Origin: Caballeronia calidae
Lineage (GTDB): Bacteria > Pseudomonadota > Gammaproteobacteria > Burkholderiales > Burkholderiaceae
Length of the DNA: 64,000 bases
Direction: 5' to 3'
NCBI RefSeq assembly: GCF_900044055.2
Contig: NZ_FCOX02000017.1
Location: 94,406 to 158,405 of the forward strand
Part shown: positions 45,592 through 55,145 of the stretch, piece by piece
Layout: each line of letters opens with the position of its first letter
Numbering within the stretch: the stretch's first letter is position 1
Translations under genes and position numbers: made by a program
The notes under the pieces: model-generated
Database searches by the model: none
What the model was told of the DNA's origin: nothing
What the model saw: the letters and a program-made list of their open reading frames with translations, nothing else

Positions 45592-46065
45592 TCAGAGACG
45601 TCTCAGCGACGCCTGTAACTCGGCTGCGAATTGCTCCCGACGATGCTGTGCAAGGTGTTGTCCGATTTTCACCGACTGACCGCGCGATACGATCGTGAGC
45701 GGCTCTCTCGGCGTCGCGCCCGCTTCGACCCGCACCCAGCGCGGGTTGAATTCGAACTGCGTCAGCACTTCGGCGTTCATCTGTTCGATCAACAACCGGT
45801 TTTGATACAGCCGGATTCGTTCGTAGTCGACGGCATGGCGCGCATAAATCACGAACGCGATGCCCACGACCGCCAACTCGACTCCGGTGAACGGCAGCAC
45901 CAGCCAGGCGCCGTTCAGAAACAGCGGCGTTGCGATTGCCAGCGAAAACAGCGCAAGCGACAGATAGAAGCCCACGAACTGACGCGGCGAGACCGAGCAG
46001 TTTCGCTTCATCAGCCAGTCCTTGATGACCGGCTCGGACTCCGTCAGCGTATGGCTGGCCTGCAT
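45592..46065 (-). CDS. DUF2244 family membrane protein
   Basis: A 157-residue protein with two transmembrane helices (FVGFYLSLALFSLAIATPLFL and LPFTGVELAVVGIAFVIYARHA) and a C-terminal beta-rich part (FNPRWVRVEAG). The start at 46065 has GGAGG six bases upstream. It immediately precedes ctaC, as elsewhere in Burkholderiales, so a link with oxidase assembly is inferred. The 230 nt upstream to the next gene contain no supported feature. Confidence 0.82.
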   Translation of the reverse strand: MQASHTLTESEPVIKDWLMKRNCSVSPRQFVGFYLSLALFSLAIATPLFLNGAWLVLPFTGVELAVVGIAFVIYARHAVDYERIRLYQNRLLIEQMNAEVLTQFEFNPRWVRVEAGATPREPLTIVSRGQSVKIGQHLAQHRREQFAAELQASLRRL

Positions 46066-46297
46066 CGCTGCCTCCATCAATCCGCATGCAATCACATACA
46101 TTTGCTCGGATTTCGCCCAAATTTGTGTCAGTCCGGGCGACAAACTGACGCATTATAGGCGTCTTAAACGGCATCCACAAGCAAGGGTCGTAACCTCGCA
46201 GAGCCAAGCGCCACAAGCTTCTGCGCCTTTTTGACGCACCTTTTTGTGCGCTTTTTCCACGCAAATTTCAGACATAACGGGCGCCCACTTTACCGCG

Positions 46298-47275
46298 TCA
46301 CCGTTTCGGTTTTGAGCCTCGTCCGATATCTTCCAGCCGCACGATGCCGTGCCCTTCTGCCGTCGTGCGCGGCACCGCCTTCCATGCGTGGCCGTAGATC
46401 ACTTCGAATGTCAGCGGAATCGTGCCGTCCTCGCGGCGCAAGGCTTCGAGGGCGCCGTGAACCGCGCCGCGCAACGCCTTCTGGTCCGCGCGGCCTGCTT
46501 CGAACGCGCGCCCGAACGGATACGCGCCCCAGCGCGTCACGTCGGCGAACAGCGATTCGGGCGATTTGTACGTGATGGTCAGGACTTCCTGATCCATCAC
46601 CGGAATTTCGAAGCCGCTTTCGACCAGCATGTCGCCGAGATCGTGCATGTCGACGAAATCGATCGCGTGCGACACGGGCGCGAGCCCGAGCGTGCGCTCG
46701 GCTTCGCGGTATGCGGCCCGGAGCTCGCGCAAGGTATCGGGGCCGAACGTGCTGAACATCAGAAGGCCATTCACCTTCAGCACGCGCTGCCACTCAGGGA
46801 AAACGAGGTCGGGACGCGCGTGCCAGTGCAACGCGAGGTTCGACCACAGCAATTCGAATGCGCCCGATGCGAACGGCAGCGCGGAAAAATCCGCCTGCGC
46901 GAGCTGCGGGCCGCGTGCGCCGAATGCTTTCGCGAGCGTCGACGGAAGAAAGCGGCGCCAGCCCGCGCTGTCGGTGTCCGCGGATTCGGCGGCGCGGGCG
47001 CGCGCGAGCATCGCGGACGAAATGTCGACGCCGGTCACCGACGCCTCCGCAAAACGCTCCCGCAGACCGCCCAGATCCGCCCCCGCGCCGCACGCCGCAT
47101 CGAGGACGCGCACCGGCGCGACCTTGATGTATTCGAGCCGCTCGCGCATGCGTCCGGCGATTTCGCGCGGCAGGAACGCGACTTCGTCGAAGGCGGCGGC
47201 GCGTTCGTCGAAGATCTCGCGCAAACGGCGCGGATCATAGGCCGGACGGCTAGTTTTAGGGGATGTCGGGGACAT
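46298..47275 (-). CDS. BioC-like SAM-dependent methyltransferase
   Basis: A 325-residue class I methyltransferase. The SAM motif VLDAACGAGADLGGLRERF, LLWSNLALHWHARPDLVFPEWQRVLKVNGLLMFSTFG and the acidic motif TGVDISSAML match BioC (malonyl-ACP O-methyltransferase) and related proteins. No biotin gene is adjacent, so the biotin role is inference. It may instead be another methylation gene of the same subfamily. It is divergent from comFC. Confidence 0.75.
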   Translation of the reverse strand: MSPTSPKTSRPAYDPRRLREIFDERAAAFDEVAFLPREIAGRMRERLEYIKVAPVRVLDAACGAGADLGGLRERFAEASVTGVDISSAMLARARAAESADTDSAGWRRFLPSTLAKAFGARGPQLAQADFSALPFASGAFELLWSNLALHWHARPDLVFPEWQRVLKVNGLLMFSTFGPDTLRELRAAYREAERTLGLAPVSHAIDFVDMHDLGDMLVESGFEIPVMDQEVLTITYKSPESLFADVTRWGAYPFGRAFEAGRADQKALRGAVHGALEALRREDGTIPLTFEVIYGHAWKAVPRTTAEGHGIVRLEDIGRGSKPKR

Positions 47276-47424
47276 GGCGATCTATTTGCGAAGAGTGCGA
47301 AGTATACTCGGTCGTCTTGAAAACAACCCATGCGAAGTGCTGATACGAGGCATAAACGCGTCGTGAGGCGCAACAAGTGCGTGTGTTTAGCGCTTCGAGC
47401 CGTCAGTTTCCCGATCCCGTCGTC

Positions 47425-48210
47425 ATGAAAGCCGACAGCATCCGTTTTCCGTTCCGAACACCCGTGGCAGTGCGCGTTCGCGGATTCGCGGCGGCGGCGC
47501 AACGCCTCGCCGCGCTCGCGCTACCGGGCCAGTGCGCGTTGTGCGGCAATTTGTCGCAAGGACTGCTGTGCGGCGGCTGCGATGCGCAGTACTGGAACGA
47601 ACCGCGTCTGCGCTGCGCCACGTGCGCGCTGCCGCTGGCCGCGTCGTATCTGAGACGCGACCGCGACGACACGCGCGCGCACTGCGCCGCCTGCCTCGAA
47701 TCGCCGCCCGCTTTCAACGATACACTCGCGCTCGCCGACTATCGCGCGCCGCTCGATGCACTCGCCGTCGAGCTGAAGTTTCGCGCGCGGCTCGCGGCGG
47801 GCGAAACATTCGCGCGGCATTTGCATGCGCTTTTCGAGGACAGCGATCTGCCCGCACCCGACGTGATCGTGCCGGTGCCGCTGTCCCGCCCGCGGCTCGT
47901 CGCGCGCGGCTATAACCAGGCGTGGGCGATCGCGCGCCCGCTTGCGCGGCTGATGGGCGTGCGCAGCGATGCATCGATCGTCTCGCGGGTGCGGCATACG
48001 TCGGCGCAATCGCGGCTCGATCAGGAAGCGCGCCGCCGCAACGTCGCGAGCGCGTTCGCCGTTTCGGGCGATGTGCGCGGCAGGCATATCGGCGTCGTCG
48101 ATGACGTAATGACCTCTGGCGCGACCCTCGACGCCCTCGCCCGCACGCTCAAGCTTGCCGGCGCGCGTCGCGTCACCAACTTCGTGGCGCTGCGTACGCC
48201 GAAAGATTAA
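47425..48210 (+). CDS. ComFC-like phosphoribosyltransferase domain protein
   Basis: A 261-residue protein (a GTG at 47377 would give 277). An N-terminal zinc-ribbon-like region has cysteine pairs (CALCG, CGGCD, CATC, CAAC), and the C-terminal phosphoribosyltransferase domain has VIVPVPLSRPRLVARGYNQA and the PRPP motif GVVDDVMTSGATLDAL. Family members take part in natural transformation in some bacteria; the molecular activity is unknown. It is followed by trmL after 22 nt. Confidence 0.87.
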   Translation: MKADSIRFPFRTPVAVRVRGFAAAAQRLAALALPGQCALCGNLSQGLLCGGCDAQYWNEPRLRCATCALPLAASYLRRDRDDTRAHCAACLESPPAFNDTLALADYRAPLDALAVELKFRARLAAGETFARHLHALFEDSDLPAPDVIVPVPLSRPRLVARGYNQAWAIARPLARLMGVRSDASIVSRVRHTSAQSRLDQEARRRNVASAFAVSGDVRGRHIGVVDDVMTSGATLDALARTLKLAGARRVTNFVALRTPKD

Positions 48211-48232
48211 TCCCCTTCTTCACAAGCAATCC

Positions 48233-48703
48233 ATGTTCAACGTCGTACTCGTCGAACCCGAAATTCCGCCGAACACCGGCAACGTGATCCGCCTGTGCGC
48301 GAACACAGGCGCGCGGCTGCATCTGATCGAGCCGCTCGGCTTTCCCCTCGACGATGCGAAGATGCGCCGCGCCGGCCTCGACTATCACGAGTACGCCGAA
48401 ATGAATGTGCATGCGAACTGGGATGCCTTCGTCGCGAAGGAAGCGCCGGATGCCACGCGGATGTTCGCGTTCACGACGCGCGGCTCGACGCCGTTCTTCG
48501 ATCACGCGTTCAGGCCCGGCGACTGGTTCGTGTTCGGCGCCGAGACGCGCGGCCTCGCGCCGGAATTGCTGGAGCGCTTTCCGACCGAACAGCGCGTGCG
48601 CCTGCCGATGCGGCCGGGCAATCGCAGCCTGAATCTGTCGAATACGGTGGCGATCGTGACGTTCGAAGCGTGGCGTCAGACCGGCTTCGAAGGTGGCGCT
48701 TAA
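48233..48703 (+). CDS. trmL: tRNA (cytidine/uridine-34-2'-O)-methyltransferase TrmL
   Basis: A SPOUT-class methyltransferase that 2'-O-methylates the wobble base of tRNA-Leu. ATG 48233 begins [26 protein letters not shown], the N-terminal knot motif. [13 protein letters not shown] and the C-terminal knot [24 protein letters not shown] follow. Length is 156 residues. The stop overlaps that of the macrodomain gene on the other strand. Confidence 0.95.
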   Translation: MFNVVLVEPEIPPNTGNVIRLCANTGARLHLIEPLGFPLDDAKMRRAGLDYHEYAEMNVHANWDAFVAKEAPDATRMFAFTTRGSTPFFDHAFRPGDWFVFGAETRGLAPELLERFPTEQRVRLPMRPGNRSLNLSNTVAIVTFEAWRQTGFEGGA

Positions 48704-49215
48704 GGTTTGATTGCCTCGAGCTCGGCGCGATAGAGCGCGAGCATGTCTTCCTGAAAGCACGCGAAGATGACGTGCTTCACGGCCGGCGTAGAAGGCAAGG
48801 TTTCGACGACCGTGCGAACCGCGATTTGCACGGCCTGCTCAGGCGGAAAGTGATAGATGCCGCAACTGATCGCGGGAAACGCGATCGACTTGCAGTGCGC
48901 TTCGTCGGCAAGTTCGAGCGAGCGCCGATAACAACTCGCGAGCAATTCAGGCTCGTTCTTCTTGCCGCCGCTCCAGCGCGGACCGACCGCGTGAATCACG
49001 TGACGCGCCGGAAGGCCGTAGCCGCCGGTGATCTTCGCATCGCCGGTTTCACAGCCGCCGAGCGTCTCGCACTCGCGCAGCAGTTCTTTCCCCGCCTTGC
49101 GATGAATCGCGCCATCGACGCCGCCGCCGCCGAGCAGCGATTTGTTCGCCGCATTGACGATGGCGTCGACTTTCAGCGTGGTGATATCGACGACCTGAGC
49201 TTCGAGCTGAACCAT
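48700..49215 (-). CDS. Macrodomain protein (O-acetyl-ADP-ribose deacetylase type)
   Basis: A 171-residue MacroD-type protein. [24 protein letters not shown], with the catalytic Asn and Asp and the glycine-rich ADP-ribose loop, and [18 protein letters not shown] are the family signatures, along with [13 protein letters not shown]. It hydrolyses O-acetyl-ADP-ribose or mono-ADP-ribosyl groups. It follows gpsA on the minus strand by 26 nt. Confidence 0.92.
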   Translation of the reverse strand: MVQLEAQVVDITTLKVDAIVNAANKSLLGGGGVDGAIHRKAGKELLRECETLGGCETGDAKITGGYGLPARHVIHAVGPRWSGGKKNEPELLASCYRRSLELADEAHCKSIAFPAISCGIYHFPPEQAVQIAVRTVVETLPSTPAVKHVIFACFQEDMLALYRAELEAIKP

Positions 49216-49241
49216 CGCGCACCTCCGATTCGACGACGCGG

Positions 49242-50240
49242 TTACTCGGCCTTCGAGTCCCGGCTGAGCAACGCCTGCACGGCATCGCGCGGCGCCACGT
49301 TATCGAAGAGCACGCGGCATACCGCCTGCGTGATCGGCATCTCGATGCCGTGCGTTTGCGCAATGCCGAGCACGGCGCGCGCGCAACGCACGCCCTCCGC
49401 GACATGCCCGAGCGCCGCGAGAATCTCGTCGAGCGTGCGTCCCGTCGCGAGCTGCTTTCCGACGGTGCGGTTGCGCGACAGATCGCCCGTTGCGGTGAGG
49501 ATGAGATCGCCCAGACCGGTCAGTCCGGTGAACGTCTCCGCGCGCCCACCGAGCGCGACGCCCAGACGCGACATCTCCGCGAGCCCCCGCGTGATCAGCG
49601 CCGCGCGCGCGTTGAGGCCGAGGCCGAGGCCGTCGGAGATGCCCGTTGCGATGGCGAGCACGTTTTTCACCGCGCCGCCCACTTCGACGCCGATCACGTC
49701 GTCGCCGGTATAGATGCGCATCGCGCCGTGATGGAACGCCGCGACCGTGCGCGCGGCCAGTTCCGCCGACGCGCTCGCCACCGTCAGCGCGACGGGCAAG
49801 CCCTGCCCTACTTCGCGCGCGAAGCTCGGGCCGGACAACGTGCCGTTGCTGCGATGCTCGGGCAGTTCGGCCGCGACGACTTCATTGGGCAGGCATTGCG
49901 TATCGGCCTCGAAGCCTTTGCAAAGCCAGACGATATGCGCCGGCACGATGCCGGACTGCCGCATCGAACGGCACAGCGCGCGCAAGCCGGCGACGGGTGT
50001 CGCGACGACACACAGCGCGTCGTCCGCCGCCGCGTGCGCGAGCGCCGCGTTGAAATCCGCATCGAAGTGAAGCGCGTGAGGCAACGCCACGCCTTCGAGA
50101 TAGCGTGTGTTTTCGTGCGTGCGGGAAAGGGATTCGATGAGCGCGGCGTCGCGCGCCCAGAGCTTCGTGTCGTGCCGGGTTGCGAGGTGGCCCGCAAGTG
50201 CGGTGCCCCACGCGCCGGCGCCGAGAACGGCTGCTTTCAT
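49242..50240 (-). CDS. gpsA: NAD(P)-dependent glycerol-3-phosphate dehydrogenase
   Basis: Makes sn-glycerol-3-phosphate for phospholipids. The 332-residue protein has the N-terminal NAD-binding [37 protein letters not shown], and the catalytic [23 protein letters not shown] with its Lys. It belongs to the rhodanese-grxC-secB-gpsA operon, with 30 nt between secB and gpsA. Confidence 0.96.
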   Translation of the reverse strand: MKAAVLGAGAWGTALAGHLATRHDTKLWARDAALIESLSRTHENTRYLEGVALPHALHFDADFNAALAHAAADDALCVVATPVAGLRALCRSMRQSGIVPAHIVWLCKGFEADTQCLPNEVVAAELPEHRSNGTLSGPSFAREVGQGLPVALTVASASAELAARTVAAFHHGAMRIYTGDDVIGVEVGGAVKNVLAIATGISDGLGLGLNARAALITRGLAEMSRLGVALGGRAETFTGLTGLGDLILTATGDLSRNRTVGKQLATGRTLDEILAALGHVAEGVRCARAVLGIAQTHGIEMPITQAVCRVLFDNVAPRDAVQALLSRDSKAE

Positions 50241-50270
50241 GCTCGGCTCCGGTCGGCAGAGTCAGAGAGG

Positions 50271-50741
50271 TTAGTGCGTCGCGCCGTTGCCCGCGCCTTC
50301 CTGCGCGCCCGCGAGCTGAGCCACGCGTTGCTCGTACAGCGCCTGGAAGTTGATTTCCGCGAGGTGGATCGGCGGGAAACCGGCGCGCGTGATCGCGTCG
50401 GCAATGTTCGAGCGCAGATACGGGAACAGGATGGTCGGGCACGCGATGCCGACGAGCGGATCGATCTGCTCGGCCGGAATGTTGCGGATATCGAAAATGC
50501 CAGCCTGCTTCGCTTCGATCAGGAACGCGACCTTGCTCGCGACCTTCGCCGTGACGGTGCCCGTGACCAGCACTTCGAAAACGCTCTCGGCGAGGCGGTC
50601 GGCCTTGACGTCGACTTCGACCTCCACCGACGGCATTTCCTGCTCGAGGAAGATGGCGGGCGAATTCGGCTGCTCGAGCGACATGTCCTTCAGGTAGATG
50701 CGCTGGATGTTGAAGAACGGCTGGTTGTTTTCGTCGGACAT
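50271..50741 (-). CDS. secB: Protein-export chaperone SecB
   Basis: A tetrameric chaperone that keeps preproteins unfolded and delivers them to SecA. The 156-residue protein shows [19 protein letters not shown] and [34 protein letters not shown], which carry the SecB fold and SecA-interaction acidic surface. Its position between grxC and gpsA is conserved. Confidence 0.97.
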   Translation of the reverse strand: MSDENNQPFFNIQRIYLKDMSLEQPNSPAIFLEQEMPSVEVEVDVKADRLAESVFEVLVTGTVTAKVASKVAFLIEAKQAGIFDIRNIPAEQIDPLVGIACPTILFPYLRSNIADAITRAGFPPIHLAEINFQALYEQRVAQLAGAQEGAGNGATH

Positions 50742-50809
50742 GTTGATTCCCTAGGTAATTCGATATGCGTCGCGCAAATTCGCGTGAATCGTGCGCGGCG
50801 CGTGTGTCT

Positions 50810-51070
50810 TCAGGCGTTGTCGAGCAGCGGCACGAGGCCGCCCTTGCGGTCGAGTGCGGACAGATCGTCGTAGCCGCCGACATGCGTATCGCCGATATAA
50901 ACCTGCGGCACGGTGCGCCGGCCCGTGCGCGTCATCATTTCCTCGCGCCGGCCCGGTTCACGGTCGATCAGGATCTTCTCGATCGCTTCGACCCCGCGGG
51001 ACTTTAAAAGACGTTCGGCCATCTGGCAATACGGGCACACGACGGTGCTGTACATCACGACTTTCTTCAC
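50810..51070 (-). CDS. grxC: Glutaredoxin 3
   Basis: An 86-residue dithiol glutaredoxin with active-site C12-P-Y-C15, the TVPQVYIGDTHVGG glutathione-binding loop and a C-terminal DDL segment. It reduces disulfides with glutathione, whose synthesis genes gshA/gshB are also in this window. The start overlaps the stop of the rhodanese gene by 4 nt. Confidence 0.96.
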   Translation of the reverse strand: MKKVVMYSTVVCPYCQMAERLLKSRGVEAIEKILIDREPGRREEMMTRTGRRTVPQVYIGDTHVGGYDDLSALDRKGGLVPLLDNA

Positions 51071-51492
51071 TTGACTGCTCCTTGTTTCACCACCGGCATG
51101 CCGGCTTTTTGCCAGGCGTCCACTCCGCCCTGCAAAACGTGGACCTCGGCGTAACCCGCCTCGGACACGGTGCGGCTAGCACGCTGCGATTCTTGACCAG
51201 TTTGGCAAACCAGCACGACTGGATTGCTCTTATTCTTCGCGATCTGGCCAATTTTTGCTTGGAGCTCCGCCAGTTCGACATTGCGTGCCGATGGCAGGTG
51301 ACCCTTCGCGAATTCCGCGGCGGACCGCAGATCCACGACCACGGCATTGCGACGGTTGATGAGCGTGGTGGCTTCGGCAGCGGAGATTCCGCCGCGCCCG
51401 CGCCGCGTGATGGCGGGCCACAGGAGCAGCGCGCCGGAAACGAGCGCGATGACGATGAGTGCGATGTTCTGGTATTCAGTGAAAAACTTCAC
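51067..51492 (-). CDS. Membrane-anchored rhodanese-like protein
   Basis: A 141-residue protein with an N-terminal membrane helix (residues about 9-28) followed by a rhodanese domain with the active Cys near residue 96 in VLVCQTGQESQRAS and the conserved VVDLRSAAEFAKGHLPSARN entry. Probable sulfur transfer or redox role. It is first in the operon with grxC, secB and gpsA. A TATAAT on this strand at 51557-51552 may be the operon -10 element. Confidence 0.88.
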   Translation of the reverse strand: MKFFTEYQNIALIVIALVSGALLLWPAITRRGRGGISAAEATTLINRRNAVVVDLRSAAEFAKGHLPSARNVELAELQAKIGQIAKNKSNPVVLVCQTGQESQRASRTVSEAGYAEVHVLQGGVDAWQKAGMPVVKQGAVK

Positions 51493-51676
51493 GTCGAGGG
51501 CCGCCGAAATGTAGAAGGAAAGGAAGAAAGAGAAATGAGGGCAATCGGGGCATTATAAAATAACCGTTTCCCGCGATGGCCTCCGCCGTCCGGCTGATGG
51601 CGACGCCCCGCGCGCGCAGGCAGGATGACGGGGACGCGATCGGCGCACCCGCTTTTCCAACTGACCGACCGACATC

Positions 51677-52423
51677 ATGTACAAGCTAGTGCTCATCCGC
51701 CACGGCGAATCGACGTGGAACAAGGAAAACCGCTTCACCGGCTGGGTCGATGTCGACCTGACCGAACAGGGCAACCGCGAAGCGCGCCAGGCCGGCGTGC
51801 TCCTGAAGGAAGCCGGCTACAAATTCGACATCGCCTACACGTCGGTGCTGAAGCGCGCGATCCGCACGCTGTGGCACGTGCAGGACGAAATGGACCAGAT
51901 GTACATTCCGGTCGTGCATTCGTGGCGCCTGAACGAGCGTCACTACGGCGCGCTCGCGGGCCTGAACAAGGCCGAAACCGCGAAAAAGTACGGCGACGAC
52001 CAGGTGCTCGTCTGGCGCCGCAGCTACGACACGCCGCCGCCCGCGCTCGAGCCGGGCGACGAGCGCGCGTCGTACAACGATCCGCGCTACGCGAAGGTGC
52101 CGCGCGAGCAGTTGCCGCTCACCGAGTGCCTGAAGGACACCGTCGCGCGCGTGCTGCCCGTCTGGAACGAATCGATCGCGCCGGCCATCAAGTCGGGCAA
52201 GCAGGTCGTGATCTCCGCGCACGGCAATTCGATCCGCGCGCTCGTGAAGTATCTGGACAATATTTCCGATGACGACATCGTCGGGCTGAACATCCCGAAC
52301 GGCGTGCCGCTCGTGTACGAGCTCGATGAAAACCTGAAGCCCATCAAGCACTACTATCTGGGCGATCCGGAAGCGATCGCGGCGGCGCAGGCCGCTGTCG
52401 CCAAGCAGGGCAAGGCGGGCTGA
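51677..52423 (+). CDS. gpmA: 2,3-bisphosphoglycerate-dependent phosphoglycerate mutase
   Basis: Interconverts 3- and 2-phosphoglycerate in glycolysis. The 248-residue protein starts [23 protein letters not shown] with phosphohistidine His9, and has [21 protein letters not shown], the second histidine motif [17 protein letters not shown] and [13 protein letters not shown] [13 protein letters not shown]. The promoter region upstream (51493-51676) is shared with the divergent rhodanese operon. Confidence 0.97.
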   Translation: MYKLVLIRHGESTWNKENRFTGWVDVDLTEQGNREARQAGVLLKEAGYKFDIAYTSVLKRAIRTLWHVQDEMDQMYIPVVHSWRLNERHYGALAGLNKAETAKKYGDDQVLVWRRSYDTPPPALEPGDERASYNDPRYAKVPREQLPLTECLKDTVARVLPVWNESIAPAIKSGKQVVISAHGNSIRALVKYLDNISDDDIVGLNIPNGVPLVYELDENLKPIKHYYLGDPEAIAAAQAAVAKQGKAG

Positions 52424-52472
52424 TGCTCCGCGCGGGCCGGGCGGCGTCCGGTCCGCGAAGCGTTTTTTGCCT

Positions 52473-52503
52473 GACGAGGGCGCCGCATCCCGGCGCCCTC
52501 GTC
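52473..52503. repeat. 13-bp perfect hairpin after gpmA
   Basis: GACGAGGGCGCCG / CGGCGCCCTCGTC (52473-52485 and 52491-52503) with a 5-nt loop, lacking a T-tract on either side. It may stabilise the gpmA transcript or support factor-dependent termination. The rest of 52504-52691 holds no recognised feature. Confidence 0.55.
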
Positions 52504-52691
52504 GCGTATGGCGCGCGGCTGACGACGCTCCGGCAGCATCGACAGAATCGCATTGAAACGTGCGCAAGCCTACGCTCGGAGGGATTGAAACCTCAGGCAT
52601 TTAAGTTGCGTTTAAGTCGTCAATCAAGGTGAGAAGGTATACTGGCCCGTCACCTACGATGCAGCCCATTCGATTCCGACCGCACTCCTCT

Positions 52692-54278
52692 ATGCGAAAG
52701 AACCTGAAAAACTTCGGCCTGATCGCCGTCGGCGTTACGGCCGGCGCTCTGGCAACCTTGCAAATTTCCGCATCCGCACAGCAAGCCGCATCAACGCCTC
52801 TGCCGCTGGAGCAACTGCGGCTGTTCGCCGAAGTCTTCGGGCAAATCAAGCACGAATACGTCGAGCCGGTCGACGATAAAAAGCTCCTCACCGCCGCCAT
52901 CAAGGGCATGGTGTCGAGCCTCGATCCGCACTCGTCCTACCTCGACAAGACCGATTACGAAGAGCTGCAGGAACAGACCAAGGGCCGTTTCGCGGGTCTC
53001 GGCATCGAAATTTCCTCGGAAGACGGGCTCATCAAGGTCATCTCGCCGATCGAAGACACCCCCGCGTTCCGCGCCGGCATCCGTCCCGGCGACCTCATCA
53101 CGCGCATCAACGACAAGCCGGTGCGCGGCATGACGCTCGATAAAGCCGTGAAGCAGATGCGCGGCGAGCCGGGCACGAAGGTCACGCTCACGATCTTCCG
53201 CAAGAGCGACGACCGCACCTTCCCGCTCACCGTCACGCGCGCCGTGATCCGCGTGCAGTCCGTGAAGATGAAGGTGCCGGAGCCGGGCTACGGCTATATC
53301 CGCATCACGAGCTTCCAGGAGCGCACGGTGCCGGATCTCGCCGCGAAGCTGCAGGATCTCGCGCGCCAGCAGCCGAACCTGAAGGGCCTCGTGCTCGACC
53401 TGCGCAACAACGGCGGCGGCCTCCTGCAGAGCGCGGTCGGCGTCGCGGGCGCATTCCTGCCGGACAACGCGGTCGTCGTGTCGACCAACGGACAGATCGC
53501 GGATGCGAAGCAGACCTTCCGCGACACCTACGACAACTACCGCCTGCCGTCCTTCGATTCCGATCCGCTGAAGAGCGTGCCGGAGATCTTCAAGAAGGTG
53601 CCGATGGTCGTGCTGACCAACGCTTACTCGGCCTCCGCTTCGGAAATCGTCGCGGGCGCGCTGCAGGATCATCATCGCGCGCTGATCGTCGGCAAGACCA
53701 CGTTCGGCAAGGGCTCGGTGCAAACCGTCCGCCCGATGACCGCCGACACCGCGCTGCGCCTGACGACGGCCTACTACTACACGCCTAGCGGCAAGTCGAT
53801 CCAGAACCAGGGCGTGCGCCCGGACGTGCCGGTCGATCAATACGCGGACGGCGATCCGGACGACGCGCTCGTCACGCGCGAAGTGGACTACTCGAACCAC
53901 CTCGCGAACACGCAGGATCCGAACGAGAAGAAGGAGCAGGAGCAGCGCGAGCAGGATCGCCTCGAGCAACTGCGCATTCTGGAAGAGCAGAACGACAAGA
54001 AGACGCCCGAGCAGCGCCGCAAGGACCGCGAGCGCAAGCCGGTCGAATTCGGCAGCTCGGAAGACTTCATGCTTCAGCAGGGTCTGAACAAGCTCGAAGG
54101 CAAGCAGGTCGTCGAGTCGAAGTCGTACAGCGAACGCAAGCTCGCGCAGAACAAGCCGCCGCGCTCGGCATCCGCGCCGGTCGTCGCGCCTCCGGCGCTG
54201 CCGGCCACGCCGGGCTCGTCGCCGGCGTCGGGCGCGCAGCCGGCTTCGTCGCCGACCGCGCAGCAGCAATCGAGGTAA
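52692..54278 (+). CDS. Carboxy-terminal processing protease, S41 family
   Basis: A periplasmic tail-specific serine protease. The 528-residue protein has a signal/anchor (FGLIAVGVTAGALATLQISASA), an N-terminal helical region, a PDZ domain (about 80-180; GLGIEIS, GIRPGDLITRINDKPV), and the S41 catalytic core with the Ser in NAYSASASEIVAG and the Lys in TFGKGSVQ 25 residues later, as in Prc. The C-terminal 100 residues are charged then Ala/Pro/Ser-rich and probably disordered. ATG 52692 is preferred; ATG 52659 or GTG-type upstream starts are possible. A terminator follows. Confidence 0.92.
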   Translation: MRKNLKNFGLIAVGVTAGALATLQISASAQQAASTPLPLEQLRLFAEVFGQIKHEYVEPVDDKKLLTAAIKGMVSSLDPHSSYLDKTDYEELQEQTKGRFAGLGIEISSEDGLIKVISPIEDTPAFRAGIRPGDLITRINDKPVRGMTLDKAVKQMRGEPGTKVTLTIFRKSDDRTFPLTVTRAVIRVQSVKMKVPEPGYGYIRITSFQERTVPDLAAKLQDLARQQPNLKGLVLDLRNNGGGLLQSAVGVAGAFLPDNAVVVSTNGQIADAKQTFRDTYDNYRLPSFDSDPLKSVPEIFKKVPMVVLTNAYSASASEIVAGALQDHHRALIVGKTTFGKGSVQTVRPMTADTALRLTTAYYYTPSGKSIQNQGVRPDVPVDQYADGDPDDALVTREVDYSNHLANTQDPNEKKEQEQREQDRLEQLRILEEQNDKKTPEQRRKDRERKPVEFGSSEDFMLQQGLNKLEGKQVVESKSYSERKLAQNKPPRSASAPVVAPPALPATPGSSPASGAQPASSPTAQQQSR

Positions 54279-54300
54279 TTTTCCGGTAGTCCTTTCCGAC

Positions 54301-54340
54301 AAAGGCTTCGCGGCATGATGCTGCGAAGCCTTTTCTCTTT
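54301..54340 (+). terminator. Intrinsic terminator after the S41 protease gene
   Basis: An 11-bp stem AAAGGCTTCGC / GCGAAGCCTTT (54301-54311, 54323-54333) with an 11-nt loop, followed by TCTCTTTT. Confidence 0.85.
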
Positions 54341-54385
54341 TGCGCGCTTAGAATGCTTCGTTCGAGCAAGCCGATTCTTTCCGCG

Positions 54386-55144
54386 ATGAACGACGATCAA
54401 CTCCTTCGCTATTCCCGCCATATCCTCGTCGATGAAATCGGCATCGAGGCGCAGCAGCGCTTTCTCGATGCCCACGCGATCATCGTCGGCGCGGGCGGTC
54501 TCGGCGCGCCCGCCGCCATGTATCTCGCGGCGGCGGGCGTCGGCAAGATCACGCTGGTCGACGCCGATACCGTCGATCTCACGAATCTCCAGCGGCAGAT
54601 CGTGCACATGACGCGATCGGTCGGCGCGCCCAAGGTGGACTCGGCGCGTGAGACGTTGAACGCGCTGAATCCCGATGTCGAAGTCATCGCGGTAAACGCG
54701 CGCGCCGACGCCGAATGGCTCGACACCAACGTGCCCGGCAAATCCGTCGTGCTCGATTGCAGCGACAACTTCGCGACCCGCCACGCGATCAACGCGGCGT
54801 GCGTCGCGCACGGCGTGCCGCTCGTGTCGGGCGCGGCCTTGCGCTTCGACGGCCAGATCAGCACGTTCGACTTCCGCGCGCCGGACTCGCCCTGCTACGC
54901 GTGCGTGTTTCCGCCGGATCAGCCTTTCGAGGAAGTCGCCTGCGCGACGATGGGCGTGTTCGCGCCGACCGTCGGCATCATCGGCGCGATGCAGGCGGCG
55001 GAGGCGTTACGCGTGATCGGCGGATTCGGCGCAACGCTCGCGGGCCGCCTGATGATGCTCGACTCGCTGCGCATGGAATGGAACACGATGAAGATCGCGC
55101 GCCAACCGGATTGCCCGATCTGCGGCGCGCGTCATTCGAGCTGA
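54386..55144 (+). CDS. MoeB/ThiF-family sulfur-carrier adenylyltransferase
   Basis: An E1-like enzyme that adenylates the C-terminus of MoaD or ThiS for molybdopterin or thiamine sulfur transfer. The 252-residue protein has RYSRHILVDEIGIEAQQ, the ATP-binding IIVGAGGLGAPAAMYLAAAGVG, DADTVDLTNLQRQ, and the zinc-binding CYACVF and CPIC pairs. Both MoeB and ThiF match; the motif RYSRHILVDEIGIEAQQRF favours MoeB/HesA type. It ends one nucleotide before the ptsI stop on the other strand. Confidence 0.87.
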   Translation: MNDDQLLRYSRHILVDEIGIEAQQRFLDAHAIIVGAGGLGAPAAMYLAAAGVGKITLVDADTVDLTNLQRQIVHMTRSVGAPKVDSARETLNALNPDVEVIAVNARADAEWLDTNVPGKSVVLDCSDNFATRHAINAACVAHGVPLVSGAALRFDGQISTFDFRAPDSPCYACVFPPDQPFEEVACATMGVFAPTVGIIGAMQAAEALRVIGGFGATLAGRLMMLDSLRMEWNTMKIARQPDCPICGARHSS

Positions 55145-55145
55145 C

